Shown: one piece after another, positions 16,984 through 25,093 of the stretch | Layout: the number at the start of each line of letters is the position of its first letter | Numbering within the stretch: the stretch's first letter is position 1 | NCBI GenBank assembly: GCA_009911175.1 | Contig: QXWX01000038.1 | Span: 1 to 62,797 of the forward strand | DNA: 62,797 bases | Direction: 5' to 3' | Source of the DNA: Lachnospiraceae bacterium | GTDB lineage: Bacteria; Bacillota_A; Clostridia; Lachnospirales; Lachnospiraceae | Position numbers and translations under genes: made by a program | Notes under the pieces: generated by a model | Databases searched by the model: none | Told to the model about the DNA's origin: nothing | What the model saw: only the letters and a program-made list of their open reading frames with translations

Positions 16984-17659
16984 CACAGGCACCCGCCTGG
17001 CCTCCGATATTCCAAAACAGTATATCGAAGTCTATGGAAAGCCGATCATTTCCTATTGCATAGAGAGCCTCTCGGCCCATAGGCAGATTGACGCAATCCA
17101 GATCATTGCGGATTCCGCCTGGCAGAAACCGATCCAATCATGGCTTCCTGCTTACGAGCCCGGGAAAAAATTCAGAGGATTTTCCGCCCCGGGAAGCAAT
17201 CGGCAGCTTTCCATTCTAAATGGACTGGAAGCAATCAGAAAATATGTGGATGATTCCGACTATGTATTTATTCATGACGCCGCAAGGCCGCTGCTTACCC
17301 CAAAACAGATCACAGCCTGCCTGGATGCGGCAAAAGGGCATGACGGAGTGATCCCTGTGCTTCCGATGAAGGACACGGTCTATTCCAGCGCAGACGGGAA
17401 ACGGATCACCGCATTGCTGGACCGAAGTGAGATTTATGCGGGACAGGCTCCGGAAGTATTTCGGCTGGGGGTGTACTATGCGGCGAATGTCAGACTGCTT
17501 CCGGATCGAATCAAGAATATCAACGGATCGACGGAACCGGCGGTAATGGCCGGGCTGGATGTTGCCATGATTTTCGGAGATGAAAACAATTTTAAGATTA
17601 CAACAAAGGCGGATCTGGAGAGATTTCAAAGCATTGTGAAGGAAGCTCAATCCTTGTAA
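16970..17659 (+). pseudogene. IspD/TarI-like cytidylyltransferase missing its N-terminus
   Basis: About 229 residues of a sugar-alcohol-phosphate or methylerythritol-phosphate cytidylyltransferase. The nucleotide-binding GGTGTRLASDIPKQY is present at the very start, then DYVFIHDAARPLL and a C-terminal GDENNFKITTKADLE. The first 5-7 residues and the start codon are missing; the gene is joined out of frame to tnpB at about 16970-16983. Translation from ATG 16787 inside tnpB would give a 290-residue protein with a foreign N-terminus, so function is doubtful but not excluded. IspD and TarI cannot be told apart here. Confidence 0.7.
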
Positions 17660-17731
17660 AAAAATCTGATTGTGATTTCCTAAATTGTAATTTGAATCAA
17701 TTATATCTGACTGGATACAATTGATTTTATG

Positions 17732-17772
17732 AAAAAAGGGAGTACCGGTAACAGCGGGTGCTCCCTTTTTTA
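17732..17772 (+). terminator. intrinsic terminator after the ispD-like gene
   Basis: AAAAAAGGGAG at 17732-17742 pairs with CTCCCTTTTTT at 17761-17771; the hairpin ends in a T-run and can act on both strands. Confidence 0.8.
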
Positions 17773-17803
17773 GAGGCCTTTTTCATAAAATTAAAGAAAA
17801 TTA

Positions 17804-17873
17804 GATGTAACTATTGACATTACATCAAATGTGTGGTAAAGTCTTTGATGTAATAAACAATATTACATCAAAG
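17804..17873 (+). promoter_or_regulatory. promoter with two GATGTAA inverted-repeat operators
   Basis: TTGACA (17814-17819), 17 bases, TAAAGT (17837-17842). Operator 1 (GATGTAAC 17804-17811 with ATTACATC 17819-17826) covers the -35. Operator 2 is a perfect 12-bp inverted repeat, CTTTGATGTAAT (17843-17854) and ATTACATCAAAG (17862-17873), just after the -10. The arrangement fits repression. The Rrf2-type regulator at the end of the same operon is a likely binder, which is inference. Confidence 0.75.
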
Positions 17874-17950
17874 ACAAAGATATTCCGCGGCGATTTGAAA
17901 ATCTATTCCCGGAAGGAATGGAATATTTTAATGAAACGGAGGAGAAAATG

Positions 17951-18559
17951 ATGAACGAGAAAGCAAAAAAGTATGTAGATTTATTTCGGAAGGTGAAGAT
18001 TGCGTCTGCGGCGACCGTAGACCAGGAGGGACATCCCCGTAGCAGGATCATCAATGTGATGATCGCCGCGGACGAAGGGATGTATATTGTCACATCCAAA
18101 GGCAAGCCCTTTTACGAGCAGCTCATGAATACCGGGGAGATTGCGTTAAGTGCCATGTGTCCGGACTGTCAATCTTTGAAGTTTTATGGTAAGATAAGGA
18201 AGGCGGAAAAGCTCTGGGTGGATCGGGTATTCGAGGAGAACCCGGGAATGAACGAGGTCTACCCCGGAGATACCCGCTATATCCTGGATGCATTTCTGAT
18301 CTATGAGGGCTCCGGAGAATGGTTCGACCTGATGCATTATCCCATCAGCCGGGAGACATTTTCCTACGGGACGGAGGAGGAAATGGCCGGATTCGAGATC
18401 ACGGATGCCTGTATCGGCTGCGGCTCCTGCGTGAAGGTCTGTCCGCAGAAATGTATTGCCCAAGGGGAGCCATACCGGATCGACCCGATACACTGCCTGC
18501 AGTGCGGCGCGTGCAGGGAAGCATGTCCCGCGGGGGCGGTGAGGAAGCTCCATGCATAA
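17951..18559 (+). CDS. pyridoxamine-oxidase-fold flavoprotein fused to 2x[4Fe-4S] ferredoxin
   Basis: 202 residues from ATG 17951 (GGAGGAG 6 bases upstream; ATGs at 17918 and 17948 are poorer). Residues 1-135 form a split-barrel FMN-binding domain of the pyridoxamine 5'-phosphate oxidase-like family. The C-terminus has two ferredoxin motifs, CIGCGSCVKVCPQKC and CLQCGACREACP, for two [4Fe-4S] clusters. It is likely a cytoplasmic flavin reductase or electron-transfer protein; its substrate is unknown. It is the first gene behind the dual-operator promoter and shares the direction of the downstream transporter genes. Confidence 0.8.
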   Translation: MNEKAKKYVDLFRKVKIASAATVDQEGHPRSRIINVMIAADEGMYIVTSKGKPFYEQLMNTGEIALSAMCPDCQSLKFYGKIRKAEKLWVDRVFEENPGMNEVYPGDTRYILDAFLIYEGSGEWFDLMHYPISRETFSYGTEEEMAGFEITDACIGCGSCVKVCPQKCIAQGEPYRIDPIHCLQCGACREACPAGAVRKLHA

Positions 18560-18705
18560 GCGGTAAGGAAGCGATATGCATAAGCGGCGGGAATCTATTT
18601 CCGGCAGAAGCAGAGAAGTCCCACACAGCCGTCCTGGGAAAGAATGTATGCTGGAAATGCATTCCAAAGTCAGAAAAAGTATACGCAAAAGAGGAGAAAA
18701 GACGG

Positions 18706-19347
18706 ATGTTATTCAATGAAGTCATCCAGACTTATCTGGAACGGAAGGACTGGTTTCTGGAGCTGATGCTGCAGCACATCACCCTGGCGCTGATCGCCAT
18801 TGCGCTGTCGGGAGTGCTGGGGCTCCTGGCGGGGATCTGGATCGCGGAGCATGAGCGGATGTCCACCCCGGTCCTGGGGATTGCCAATGTATTTTACACA
18901 ATTCCTTCGATCTCGCTGCTGGGTATGCTGATCCCATTTCTGGGAATCGGAAATAATACGGCGGTGGCGGCGCTGACCATCTACGGATTCATGCCCATGG
19001 TGCGCAACACCTACGCCGGGATTCGGGGCGTATCGCCGGACGTGATCATGGCGGCAAGGGGGATGGGGAGCACGGACTTTCAGATTATGACAAAGATCAA
19101 GCTCCCGCTGGCAGCGGGCGTGATCATAGCCGGAGTCCGAAACATGGTAGTCATGACCATTTCCACGGCGGCCATCGCCTCATTTATCGGGGCAGGCGGC
19201 CTGGGCGTGGCGATCTACAGAGGTATCACAACCTACAATATGGCACTGACCTTCGGTGGCAGTTTTCTGATCGCGCTTCTGGCGCTGCTCAGCGACCTGC
19301 TGCTCGGAAGATTAGAAAAAATGATGAAAAAGAGGAGTGGAAATTGA
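18706..19347 (+). CDS. OpuB/OpuC-like ABC permease
   Basis: 213 residues with five to six membrane segments and the ABC importer EAA-like loop (AARGMGSTDFQIMTKIKLPLA). It matches the permease of glycine betaine/carnitine/choline (OpuBB/OpuCB) transporters. ATG 18706 is chosen with GAGGAG 9 bases upstream; the frame is open further 5' but overlaps the ferredoxin gene. It works with the lipoprotein and ATPase that follow. Substrate is inferred from family only. Confidence 0.85.
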   Translation: MLFNEVIQTYLERKDWFLELMLQHITLALIAIALSGVLGLLAGIWIAEHERMSTPVLGIANVFYTIPSISLLGMLIPFLGIGNNTAVAALTIYGFMPMVRNTYAGIRGVSPDVIMAARGMGSTDFQIMTKIKLPLAAGVIIAGVRNMVVMTISTAAIASFIGAGGLGVAIYRGITTYNMALTFGGSFLIALLALLSDLLLGRLEKMMKKRSGN

Positions 19348-19348
19348 C

Positions 19349-20365
19349 ATGAAGATGAAACAGACAGCAGCACTATTGATGGCAGCCATGCTTGCATTTG
19401 CAGGCGTGGGATGCGGAAACAGCGGAGGAAATGAAAGCGCGGGCGGAAGCGCCGGTTCCGAAAGTTCAGGAAATGAGACTGCAGGCACAGAGGCAGACGG
19501 CAGCGATGCGGGAGATGCTGATGAAAATGGATCCTCAAAGGGCTCTGGGGAGCCGATCCAGATTGCCACCAAGCCCATGACGGAGCAGTATATCCTGGGA
19601 GAAATGCTAAAGCTCCTGATTGAGGAGAACACGGATTATACGGCGGAGATCACAAAAGGGATCGGCGGCGGGACCAGCAATATCCATCCGGCCATGGAAA
19701 AGGGCGAGTTCGATCTGTATCCGGAGTACACATCCAGCGGCTGGGTCATGGTATTGAAGCATGAGGCAGATGAAGTCAGCGATGAGGAAATGCTGGAAAA
19801 GCTGAAAGCAGAGTATAAGGAGCGGTTTGACATGACCTGGGTCGGACTTTACGGCTTTAACAATACCTTTGCGGTCGCCGTGCGCAAAGAAGCGGCGGAA
19901 GAATATGACCTGAAGACCACCTCAGACATGGCGGCGGTATCGGACAAGCTGGTGTTCGGCGGAAATCCGGATTATATCGAGCGGGAGGACGGCTTCAACC
20001 TGCTGTGCGACACCTACGGACTGGACTTTAAGGCAGTGCGGGACATTGACATCGGCCTGAAATACGAGGCCATGGAGCAGGGTGACATTGATGTGACTAA
20101 TGGATTCACCACAGATGCCCAGCTCAGCCGGGATGATATCATGGTGCTGGAAGACGACAAGCATCTGCAGGTGAACTATTTCTGCTCCACCGTAGTTAGA
20201 AAAGATGCCCTGGAAAAATATCCGGGCCTGGAGGATGCATTGATGAAAATGGACGGCATTCTGACGGATCAGGAAATGGCGGAATTGAATTACCAGGTGG
20301 AAGTGGAAGGAAAAGACGAGGTGGAAGTGGCGGAAGTATTTCTGAAAGCTAAAGGACTGATGTGA
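19349..20365 (+). CDS. OpuBC/OpuCC-like substrate-binding lipoprotein
   Basis: 338 residues. A signal peptide with lipobox FAGVGC is followed by a long Gly/Ser/Glu/Asp-rich linker (to about residue 65), then the quaternary-amine-binding fold beginning IQIATKPMTEQYILGEM. The start ATG lies one base after the permease stop and follows AGAGGAG; a GTG 12 bases upstream is an alternative. It captures the ligand outside the cell and hands it to the permease. The family binds betaine, carnitine, choline and related compounds. Confidence 0.87.
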   Translation: MKMKQTAALLMAAMLAFAGVGCGNSGGNESAGGSAGSESSGNETAGTEADGSDAGDADENGSSKGSGEPIQIATKPMTEQYILGEMLKLLIEENTDYTAEITKGIGGGTSNIHPAMEKGEFDLYPEYTSSGWVMVLKHEADEVSDEEMLEKLKAEYKERFDMTWVGLYGFNNTFAVAVRKEAAEEYDLKTTSDMAAVSDKLVFGGNPDYIEREDGFNLLCDTYGLDFKAVRDIDIGLKYEAMEQGDIDVTNGFTTDAQLSRDDIMVLEDDKHLQVNYFCSTVVRKDALEKYPGLEDALMKMDGILTDQEMAELNYQVEVEGKDEVEVAEVFLKAKGLM

Positions 20366-20380
20366 TATCTGCATGAGGCG

Positions 20381-20488
20381 GCATGTCCCTGCGGGACGGG
20401 CGGGCTTCCGTCCGATGAGGTATACCCAAGGGGCATCCCGTAATGCATGTCCCTGCGGGACGGGCGGACTTTCGTCCGATGAGGTATA
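20381..20488 (+). repeat. two 44-base direct repeats between lipoprotein and ATPase genes
   Basis: Copies at 20381-20424 and 20445-20488 differ at two positions. Each contains the palindrome TCCCTGCGGGA and a CGGACGAAAG/CGTCCG-like stem, and ends GATGAGGTATA. The second copy's GATGAGG lies 8 bases before the ATPase ATG and serves as its ribosome binding site. This is a REP-like element placed inside an operon. Confidence 0.85.
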
Positions 20489-20492
20489 AAAA

Positions 20493-21311
20493 ATGGATAG
20501 GATTCGATTTGAACATGTAATAAAAAGTTTTGGAGAAAATTGTATATTGGATGATTTCAGCCTGCAGGTGCGGGAGGGAGAATTTCTGACGGTTATCGGA
20601 AAATCCGGGTGCGGCAAGACAACCATGCTGAAACTGATCAACGGCCTGCTCACTCCGGATGCAGGGCGGATCTTCGTGGAAGGAAAGGATCTGGCGGGGG
20701 CCGACCTGGTGGCGCTGCGGCGCAGGATCGGCTATGTGATCCAGAACGGGGGGATCTTTCCCCACATGACCGTGGAAAAAAATATTACCTACGTTCCAGT
20801 CATCAGCGGCAGAAAAAATAAGGCCGAGAACCGTCAGCTCGCCCTGCGCCTGCTGCGGACCGTGGGGCTGGAGGAAGAGATGGCCGGCAGATATCCGTCG
20901 GAACTTTCCGGTGGACAGCAGCAGAGGGTGGGGATCGCCCGGGCGCTTGCGGCGGAACCCAGGATCCTTCTCATGGATGAGCCCTTCGGCGCGCTGGACG
21001 AGATCACCCGGCAGACCATGCAGGATGAGATCCTTCGGCTGCAGAAGGAATTGAAGCTGACCATCGTATTTATCACCCATGATATCCGGGAGGCCATGAA
21101 GCTGGGGGACCGGATGCTGGTCATGGAGCAGGGGAAGGTCCGCCAGCTGGATACGCCGGAGCAGATCCGGCAGAACCCGGCGGACGCGTTTGTGCGGGAG
21201 CTGGTAAAGGGCTTTGGGCCGGCGGAAGTGTCTGTGCGGGAATCAAAGGCAGATCCCGGGCATTCTGATGCGATGTTCCAGAAAGAGGAATCCAGGAAGA
21301 AAGGAGCATAG
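20493..21311 (+). CDS. OpuBA/OpuCA-like ABC ATPase
   Basis: 272 residues. Walker A is GKSGCGKTT, the signature is ELSGGQQQRVGIARALA, Walker B is RILLMDEPFGALDE and the H-loop follows (FITHDI). OpuCA-type ATPases often carry C-terminal CBS domains that sense ionic strength; here the protein ends in a short charged tail, so that sensor is absent. Its ribosome binding site is part of the direct repeat just upstream. It completes the importer with the preceding permease and binding protein. Confidence 0.88.
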   Translation: MDRIRFEHVIKSFGENCILDDFSLQVREGEFLTVIGKSGCGKTTMLKLINGLLTPDAGRIFVEGKDLAGADLVALRRRIGYVIQNGGIFPHMTVEKNITYVPVISGRKNKAENRQLALRLLRTVGLEEEMAGRYPSELSGGQQQRVGIARALAAEPRILLMDEPFGALDEITRQTMQDEILRLQKELKLTIVFITHDIREAMKLGDRMLVMEQGKVRQLDTPEQIRQNPADAFVRELVKGFGPAEVSVRESKADPGHSDAMFQKEESRKKGA

Positions 21312-21312
21312 G

Positions 21313-21732
21313 ATGCAGATTACAAGTAGATTTACGATCGCGGTGCATATGCTCCTGTGTATGGATGTATTTCAGGAGGAGTACAAGGTGACCAGCGAAT
21401 TTATGGCGTTTAGCATCGGGGTCAATCCTGTGATCGTCCGAAAACTTTTGTCCCAGCTCAAGGATGCCGGACTGGCCGAGGTCCGGCGCGGGCCGGGCGG
21501 GGCTGTTCCTGCCAGGCCGCTGGACGAGATCACATTTCTGGACATTTACCGGGCGGTGGACTGCATCGGGGAAAATACGCTGTTCCATTTTCACGAAAAT
21601 CCCAACCCGGACTGCCCGGTGGGAAAGAATATCCACCGGATCCTGGACGGCCGCCTGGCCCAGGTGCAGGATGCCATGGAGCGGGAATTGGAGTCGATCA
21701 CGCTGGGGATGGTGAAGGCAGAGCTGAAATGA
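21313..21732 (+). CDS. Rrf2 family transcriptional regulator
   Basis: 139 residues starting MQITSRFTIAVHMLL, the classic Rrf2 N-terminus, with the winged helix continuing through RKLLSQLKDAGLAEVRRGPGG. Only two Cys are present (one near the start, one in NPDCPVG), so the three-Cys iron-sulfur site of IscR/NsrR is absent; it is more like the YwnA/CymR group. It starts one base after the ATPase stop with AAAGGAG upstream. Probable target is the GATGTAA operator pair at the head of this operon. Confidence 0.85.
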   Translation: MQITSRFTIAVHMLLCMDVFQEEYKVTSEFMAFSIGVNPVIVRKLLSQLKDAGLAEVRRGPGGAVPARPLDEITFLDIYRAVDCIGENTLFHFHENPNPDCPVGKNIHRILDGRLAQVQDAMERELESITLGMVKAELK

Positions 21733-21774
21733 AGGTGGAGAGACGGCCGGCACAGCATGACGGAAGGGCTTAAG

Positions 21775-22383
21775 ATGAAAAAGGAACTGGATTATTTTCG
21801 GATCGGCAATACTTACGGAGGCAATCAGGACTGGTTTCCGGATTTTATGATGAAGATCGGCGGATGCGCTGCCCTTACAGCCTGCGACAGCTGCATCTGC
21901 CTTGACCTCTATAAAGGAACAACGCTGTATCCATTTGATATACAGCATCTTACCAAAAAAGATTATATCCGGTTCGGAATGCTAATGAAGCCGTATCTGC
22001 GGCCAAGATGGTCCGGGATCGACACGCTGGAGATCTATATGGAAGGCTTCGGGCAGTTCCTGACAGACCGCGGCTGCACAGCCATCGGAATGCGCCCCTT
22101 ATATGGGAACCGAAGTGCCGCGGAAGCAGAAAGCGCGCTGAAAGGCCAGATAGACAAGGGCCTTCCGGTGCCCTGCCTGCTTCTGAAGCACAAGAAGCGT
22201 TCGTTCAAGGATTACGAATGGCACTGGTTTCTCCTGACAGGATATGAGATTCAGCAGAATACCTGTATGGTAAAAGCAGTCACCTATGGGAGCTGGGAGT
22301 GGCTGGATCTGGGAGAACTCTGGGATACCGGCTTTCAACGCAGGGGCGGGCTGGTCGTATACTCCGACCATTTCTTTTCATAG
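21775..22383 (+). CDS. hypothetical protein, possible papain/C39-like fold
   Basis: 202 residues, start chosen at ATG 21775 with GGAAGG 7 bases upstream. I do not recognise the family. Visible features are an early GGCAALTACD segment with a Cys after a short N-terminal strand, and a later EWHWFLLTGYE with a His in front of a strand, followed by YGSWEWLDL. A Cys followed by a His before a hydrophobic strand is the order seen in C39-like cysteine peptidases, so that fold is possible. No signal peptide. Confidence 0.5.
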   Translation: MKKELDYFRIGNTYGGNQDWFPDFMMKIGGCAALTACDSCICLDLYKGTTLYPFDIQHLTKKDYIRFGMLMKPYLRPRWSGIDTLEIYMEGFGQFLTDRGCTAIGMRPLYGNRSAAEAESALKGQIDKGLPVPCLLLKHKKRSFKDYEWHWFLLTGYEIQQNTCMVKAVTYGSWEWLDLGELWDTGFQRRGGLVVYSDHFFS

Positions 22384-22543
22384 ATCTCCAATGTTTCGGA
22401 ATCTGTTTATTCTGCTTGACGGATACGAGGAAACGCCCTATGATTTTAATAACAGAAAAGCATGGTTTACAAGAGCCTATACAACATAATGGTCTGACGG
22501 AATGAAGGAAGAGAAAATCAAGATGGAATTTACGGAGGGACAA
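22384..22543 (+). other. gap without a supported gene
   Basis: A short frame from ATG 22391 reading FRNLFILLDGYEETPYD could be a gene remnant, but it lacks a ribosome binding site. Confidence 0.3.
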
Positions 22544-22987
22544 ATGAAAATTTTAGAGGTTACGGAGAGAACGCCGTCACTGTTAGAACAGTTAATTATT
22601 GTATGGGAGAGATCCGTAAAGGCAACGCACCTGTTTTTATCAGAGATTGAAGTGGAAGAGATCAAAACGTATATTCCGCAGGCATTGAATGGGATTCCGC
22701 ATTTGATCATCGCCAAAAACGAGAACAATTGTCCTGTCGCGTTTATGGGGCTTGAGGAACAAAAACTGGAAATGCTTTTTATTTCGCCCGAAGAACGGGG
22801 AAAGGGACTGGGGAGAAAGCTGCTCCGGTACGGGATTGAAAACTACGCAGTCAACGAATTGGCCGTCAATGAGCAGAACCCGCTTGCGAAAGGTTTTTAT
22901 GAGCATATGGGTTTTCAGGTTTATAAACGAACGGACCATGACGAGCAAGGCAATCCTTATCCGCTTTTATACATGAAATTGAAATGA
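22544..22987 (+). CDS. GNAT acetyltransferase (YjaB-like)
   Basis: 147 residues from ATG 22544 (GGAGGGA 6 bases upstream; an in-frame ATG at 22502 is less likely). The GNAT acetyl-CoA motif is EMLFISPEERGKGLGRKLL, and the C-terminal part has AVNEQNPLAKGFYEHMGF and the YPLLYMKL ending seen in the YjaB group. It transfers an acetyl group to an unknown small molecule or protein amine. Confidence 0.82.
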   Translation: MKILEVTERTPSLLEQLIIVWERSVKATHLFLSEIEVEEIKTYIPQALNGIPHLIIAKNENNCPVAFMGLEEQKLEMLFISPEERGKGLGRKLLRYGIENYAVNELAVNEQNPLAKGFYEHMGFQVYKRTDHDEQGNPYPLLYMKLK

Positions 22988-23081
22988 GCTTAGGAACTGT
23001 ATGGAAATAACCGATGCATCCTGCACAGCCTGCACAAGTTATTTTCCCGCAGCTCCTTACCGATAACAAGGGGGGAATTGT

Positions 23082-23678
23082 ATGACATGTATGAATACAC
23101 CGCGGCTGAAAACAGAAAGGCTGATATTAAGAAAATTTACAGAAAATGACATAGAAGCATTATACTTGATCCTGACAGATCAGGAGGTCAACACTTTTTT
23201 ACCCTGGTTTCCTTTGAAGAGCGTTGAGGAAGCACGGTCTTTTTTTGAAGCAAGGTATGCGGCCATTTATGAAAAGCCACAGGCCTATGCTTATGCGATC
23301 TGCTTGAAAGAGGATAATGATCCGATTGGTTACATAAAAGTTGATATGGATGAAAGCCATGATTTTGGCTATGGGCTTCGGAAGGAATTCTGGCACCGGG
23401 GAATTGCCACAGAAGCCGGAAAAGCTGTGATAGCGCAGGTAAAAAAAGATGGACTTCCCTATATCACAGCGACACATGACATTCACAATCCACGCAGCGG
23501 CGGGGTTATGAGACAGATGGGAATGAGATATCAGTATTCCTATGAAGAACAATGGCAGCCCGAAGATTTTTTAGTTACCTTTCGAATGTATCAGTTAAAT
23601 TTCGATGAAAGAGACCACAGTGTTTATAAAAAATATTGGGACAATTCTACGGTGCATTTTGTAGAAACAGGGATTTAG
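23082..23678 (+). CDS. GNAT acetyltransferase (RimJ/RimL-like)
   Basis: 198 residues. It starts with the typical TPRLKTERLILRKFTENDIEALY, has GYGLRKEFWHRGIATEAGKAV as the acetyl-CoA site, and IHNPRSGGVMRQMGMRY near the C-terminus. AAGGGGGG lies upstream of ATG 23082. Family members acetylate ribosomal proteins, antibiotics or other amines; the substrate here is unknown. It is separate from the previous acetyltransferase by 94 bases. Confidence 0.82.
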   Translation: MTCMNTPRLKTERLILRKFTENDIEALYLILTDQEVNTFLPWFPLKSVEEARSFFEARYAAIYEKPQAYAYAICLKEDNDPIGYIKVDMDESHDFGYGLRKEFWHRGIATEAGKAVIAQVKKDGLPYITATHDIHNPRSGGVMRQMGMRYQYSYEEQWQPEDFLVTFRMYQLNFDERDHSVYKKYWDNSTVHFVETGI

Positions 23679-23817
23679 CTTTTGACTCAATGATCACCAG
23701 AGATTATATTGATAAAGGAAAATATTTTCAGAAATACCACTGCATATGAATATAAGGCTAATGGAGAAAAATAAAAATGTATGAAAATATGTTTTTGATA
23801 GATATGTAAGAAAGTGA

Positions 23818-23846
23818 TTGACGGGTCAACGCCCTAATGCTATAAT
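23818..23846 (+). promoter_or_regulatory. strong sigma-A promoter of the XRE-ImmA-PIN cassette
   Basis: TTGACG (23818-23823), 17-base spacer, TATAAT (23841-23846), 65 bases before the HTH gene. Confidence 0.8.
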
Positions 23847-23910
23847 TTGAGCATTGTAGCTTATTTTGCCGAAGATGTTTTGCAGTGAAGATTATAAAGG
23901 AGGATGCAAT

Positions 23911-24234
23911 ATGGCTAACGTAGGAAGAAAGCTTGGTGTAAACATTAGTACGTGCATACGGGAAGCTGATATTAGTCTTGATAGCTTTGCCAAACATTTA
24001 GGGTATTCAATGAAAGATGTGTGGAATGTTATCGAAGGAAAGGTTATAATTCCTCCAGCTGAATTAGATAAGATGGCAAGTATTCTTAAAACAACAAAGA
24101 GTGAATTGATTAATCATGAATCGGACAGTTTGGTGCCGGAGCTGCAGTATATGAAAGAGTTTAGCAATCCTGATAATTTGGATAGAATATTGGATTTGAT
24201 GGATGAATATGTGGAACTTAGAGAAGTTGTATAA
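23911..24234 (+). CDS. XRE-family helix-turn-helix protein
   Basis: 107 residues from ATG 23911 (AAAGGAGG upstream). Residues 8-60 form an HTH of the Cro/XRE type (ISLDSFAKHLGYSMKDVWNVIEGKVIIP). A short acidic helical tail follows. It is the first gene of an AT-rich three-gene set with an ImmA/IrrE peptidase and a PIN protein; such HTH proteins are usually repressors cut or inactivated by the ImmA partner. A terminator-like hairpin begins at its stop codon. Confidence 0.78.
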   Translation: MANVGRKLGVNISTCIREADISLDSFAKHLGYSMKDVWNVIEGKVIIPPAELDKMASILKTTKSELINHESDSLVPELQYMKEFSNPDNLDRILDLMDEYVELREVV

Positions 24235-24261
24235 AAAGCTGTACGAAAGTACAGCTTTTTT
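24234..24261 (+). terminator. attenuator-like terminator inside the XRE-ImmA-PIN cassette
   Basis: AAAAGCTGTAC (24234-24244), a GAAA tetraloop, GTACAGCTTTT (24249-24259) and two further T residues. It lies between the HTH and ImmA genes, only 10 bases before the ImmA start, so it should reduce expression of the two downstream genes relative to the HTH gene. Confidence 0.82.
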
Positions 24262-24271
24262 GAGGTGGAAA

Positions 24272-25093
24272 ATGGATTGGGAAAAGATAGTGGAACAAAT
24301 TCCAACAGCAATAGAAAAAGTTAGAAAAGATTATGTTTTGAATAATATGATAATTAAGGACGATATATTTGGAATTTTGGAAAAGCATTGTACAGTTGTA
24401 TATTATCCGATAGAGGATGAAATTAACTGTGGTTTTCATACAAAACGTTTTGTTAAAGATAAATTAGAGGACTTTGTATATATTAATACTGCAAAGTCTG
24501 TTGCTGAACAAGTTTTTGTGGCTGCTCATGAGTTGGGACATGTATGGGGGGTTGCTGCCCAAGTGTGGGAACTGGCTGGAGAACAAGGCATATTAGAAAG
24601 TCAGATAGAAGAGCGAATAATTAATAGATTTGCAGCGGAATTGTTAATGCCAGCAAAAGAATTTAGGAAAACCTTTTGGGTGCATATGGAAAAATTGGGT
24701 CTTGACTCTAACAAGCTTAGACTTGTGGATATGATTCGTGTTATGGTGTTACAGATGAATGATTATATGGTTCCGTACGAATCTGTAAGAAGGAGAGCCA
24801 TCGAAACAAAAATAATCACTCAGAAGATTGGAGATGTTCTTTTGAAGAATGAAGAAACCATATTGCCTTTGGTCAATGCTTTTTCAAAGGATCAGAATAC
24901 AATGTTGGATAGGGTGACCGCAAAGAAAACAATTCCCGGTTTAAGAGATTTGTTGGAAACTGTTGAAAAAAGCGGAGAACTGAGCATTTATACGATTAAT
25001 AGGATAAAGAGAGACTTTGATATTGATAATATAAATGGGACTGATGATATTGTGGAAATTTCTATAGAAGGAGGTAAGCATGAGGAAAACTGA
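24272..25093 (+). CDS. ImmA/IrrE family metallo-endopeptidase
   Basis: 273 residues from ATG 24272 (GAGGTGG upstream). The zinc motif is H86-E87-x2-H90 (HELGH) and the third ligand is the Glu in FAAELLMP (about 120-126). ImmA/IrrE peptidases cleave XRE-type repressors in response to DNA damage or other stress. The C-terminal 100 residues are helical and unassigned. It overlaps the following PIN gene by 14 bases. AT-rich codon use like its two neighbours and unlike the flanking GC-richer genes suggests transfer as a unit. Confidence 0.85.
   Translation: MDWEKIVEQIPTAIEKVRKDYVLNNMIIKDDIFGILEKHCTVVYYPIEDEINCGFHTKRFVKDKLEDFVYINTAKSVAEQVFVAAHELGHVWGVAAQVWELAGEQGILESQIEERIINRFAAELLMPAKEFRKTFWVHMEKLGLDSNKLRLVDMIRVMVLQMNDYMVPYESVRRRAIETKIITQKIGDVLLKNEETILPLVNAFSKDQNTMLDRVTAKKTIPGLRDLLETVEKSGELSIYTINRIKRDFDIDNINGTDDIVEISIEGGKHEEN

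Noticed and set aside
18319..18705. N-terminal extension of the OpuB-like permease
   Set aside because: The extension overlaps the ferredoxin domain gene in another frame and resembles no permease; GAGGAG marks ATG 18706.
20381..20488. CRISPR array
   Set aside because: Only two copies, 20-base gap, strong internal palindromes and no cas genes; it is a REP-like tandem.
22391..22489. Short frame FRNLFILLDGYEETPYD
   Set aside because: No ribosome binding site and no family recognised; could be a remnant but cannot be supported as a gene.
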